Source of the DNA: Oscillospiraceae bacterium
GTDB lineage: Bacteria > Bacillota > Clostridia > Oscillospirales > JAKOTC01
Reading direction: 5' to 3'
Assembly (NCBI GenBank): GCA_035353335.1
Contig: DAOPZJ010000083.1
Coordinates: forward strand, 1-7,748
DNA length: 7,748 nucleotides
Shown: in pieces, positions 6,969-7,748 of the stretch
How positions within the stretch are numbered: position 1 is the first letter of the stretch
Layout of the letters: every line of letters starts with the position of its first letter
Program-made: the position numbers and the translations under genes
The notes under the pieces: model-generated
Database searches by the model: none
Seen by the model: the letters and a program-made list of their open reading frames with translations, nothing else
What the model was told of the DNA's origin: nothing

Positions 6969-7748
6969 AGAAACTGCTGAATACGCTGTACGTTACCTCC
7001 GAAGATGCCTACCTGTCGTTAGACGGCGAGAATGTGGTGATTTTATCGGGTGAGGAAGTGAAGGGGAGATTTCCGCTGCATACACTTGAGGGGATCGTTA
7101 CGTTCGGTTATACGGGCACAAGCCCCGCGCTGATGGGAAAATGCGCCGAGATGAATAAACCGCTTGTCTTTATGAGGGCAAACGGCAGGTTTTTGGCGCG
7201 CGTGACAGGAAAATGCTGCGGGAACGTGCTGCTCAGAACGGCACAGCATACTGCGCTTAACGGGGGAACAAAAGCCTTTTTAATTGCGAAAAATATGATT
7301 TCCGCGAAGCTGGCAAACAGTGCTGCAGTATTGCGCAGGGCGGCCAGCGACCATGAGATGAGAATTGATTCCGAAGCAGTGCTTGACGCTGCGGCCTGCC
7401 TGAAGGAAAACTCCGTCAAAACGTACAGGGCGGCGGATTTTGCTTCGCTGCGCGGTTTGGAAGGCGAAAGCGCAAACCGGTATTTTTCAGTATTCGATCA
7501 AATGATCCTGCAGCAGAAAGAGTATTTTCGATTTTACGGGCGTAACCGCAGACCGCCGTTGGATCCGGTCAACGCGCTGCTTTCTTTCGGATATTCGCTG
7601 CTGACGTCGATGTGTACAAACGCGCTGGAAGCAGTCGGATTAGATTCTTATGTCGGCGTGTTCCATACCGAGCGGCCCGGGCGTTGTTCACTTGCGCTCG
7701 ATTTGGCGGAAGAACTCCGCGCGCCGCTGATCGACCGCTTTGTTTTAT
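6965..7748 (+). CDS. cas1: Cas1 integrase, type I-C (3' end outside the window)
   Basis: Cas1 forms a complex with Cas2 and inserts new spacers into the array. The frame is open from TTG 6965 to the window edge, giving 261 codons of an expected ~340. The N-terminus MKKLLNTLYVTSEDAYLSLDG (first residue read as Met from TTG) is typical of I-C Cas1. The N-terminal beta domain runs to about residue 75. The catalytic helical domain shows E166 (GLEGESANRYF), H234 (FHTERPGRC) and D246 (LALDLAEELR), matching the metal-binding Glu/His/Asp set. The TTG overlaps the cas4 TGA by 4 nt (TTGA), which suggests termination-reinitiation coupling. A non-ATG start and truncation by the edge make the gene easy to miss. 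About 80 residues and cas2 should follow. Confidence 0.95.
   Translation, partial: MKKLLNTLYVTSEDAYLSLDGENVVILSGEEVKGRFPLHTLEGIVTFGYTGTSPALMGKCAEMNKPLVFMRANGRFLARVTGKCCGNVLLRTAQHTALNGGTKAFLIAKNMISAKLANSAAVLRRAASDHEMRIDSEAVLDAAACLKENSVKTYRAADFASLRGLEGESANRYFSVFDQMILQQKEYFRFYGRNRRPPLDPVNALLSFGYSLLTSMCTNALEAVGLDSYVGVFHTERPGRCSLALDLAEELRAPLIDRFVL

Overview
The window is a type I-C (Dvulg-type) CRISPR-Cas operon on the + strand, cut off inside cas1. Gene order is cas3 - cas5c - cas8c (with an embedded cas11c start) - cas7c - cas4 - cas1. This is the family's standard layout, and cas2 and the repeat array would be expected just beyond the right edge. No CRISPR repeats or spacers lie inside the window. 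Strong AGGAGG-like ribosome binding sites, mid-range GC and the character of the proteins suggest a Firmicutes/Clostridia-like organism. That is an inference only, because I-C systems move between lineages.

Left flank (1-368): the last ~50 codons of an unrecognised gene end at 152. A rho-independent terminator follows at 181-225. Next comes an AT-rich stretch with a good extended -10 promoter (255-283) and a predicted ~78-nt 5' leader to cas3. The terminator insulates the cas operon, and all cas genes can be read from this one promoter. Two short direct repeats in the flank, one inside the promoter spacer and one next to the cas3 ribosome binding site, are not explained by the genes.

Interference module (369-6304): Cas3 is an HD nuclease-helicase with both active sites intact. 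Cas5c keeps the Tyr/Lys/His set used in this subtype for pre-crRNA processing, which explains the absence of cas6. Cas8c is the large, PAM-reading subunit, and Cas7c forms the backbone. A strong Shine-Dalgarno and in-frame ATG inside cas8c (5013-5034) predict a separate 132-residue small subunit, Cas11c, which ordinary annotation would omit.

Adaptation module (6294-7748): cas4 overlaps the end of cas7c by 11 nt and has a poor ribosome binding site. cas1 starts with TTG in a 4-nt TTGA overlap with the cas4 stop. These junctions suggest the adaptation genes are translated by coupling, probably at a lower level than the effector genes. The system looks intact as far as it is visible, and I see no evidence for a wholly new system.
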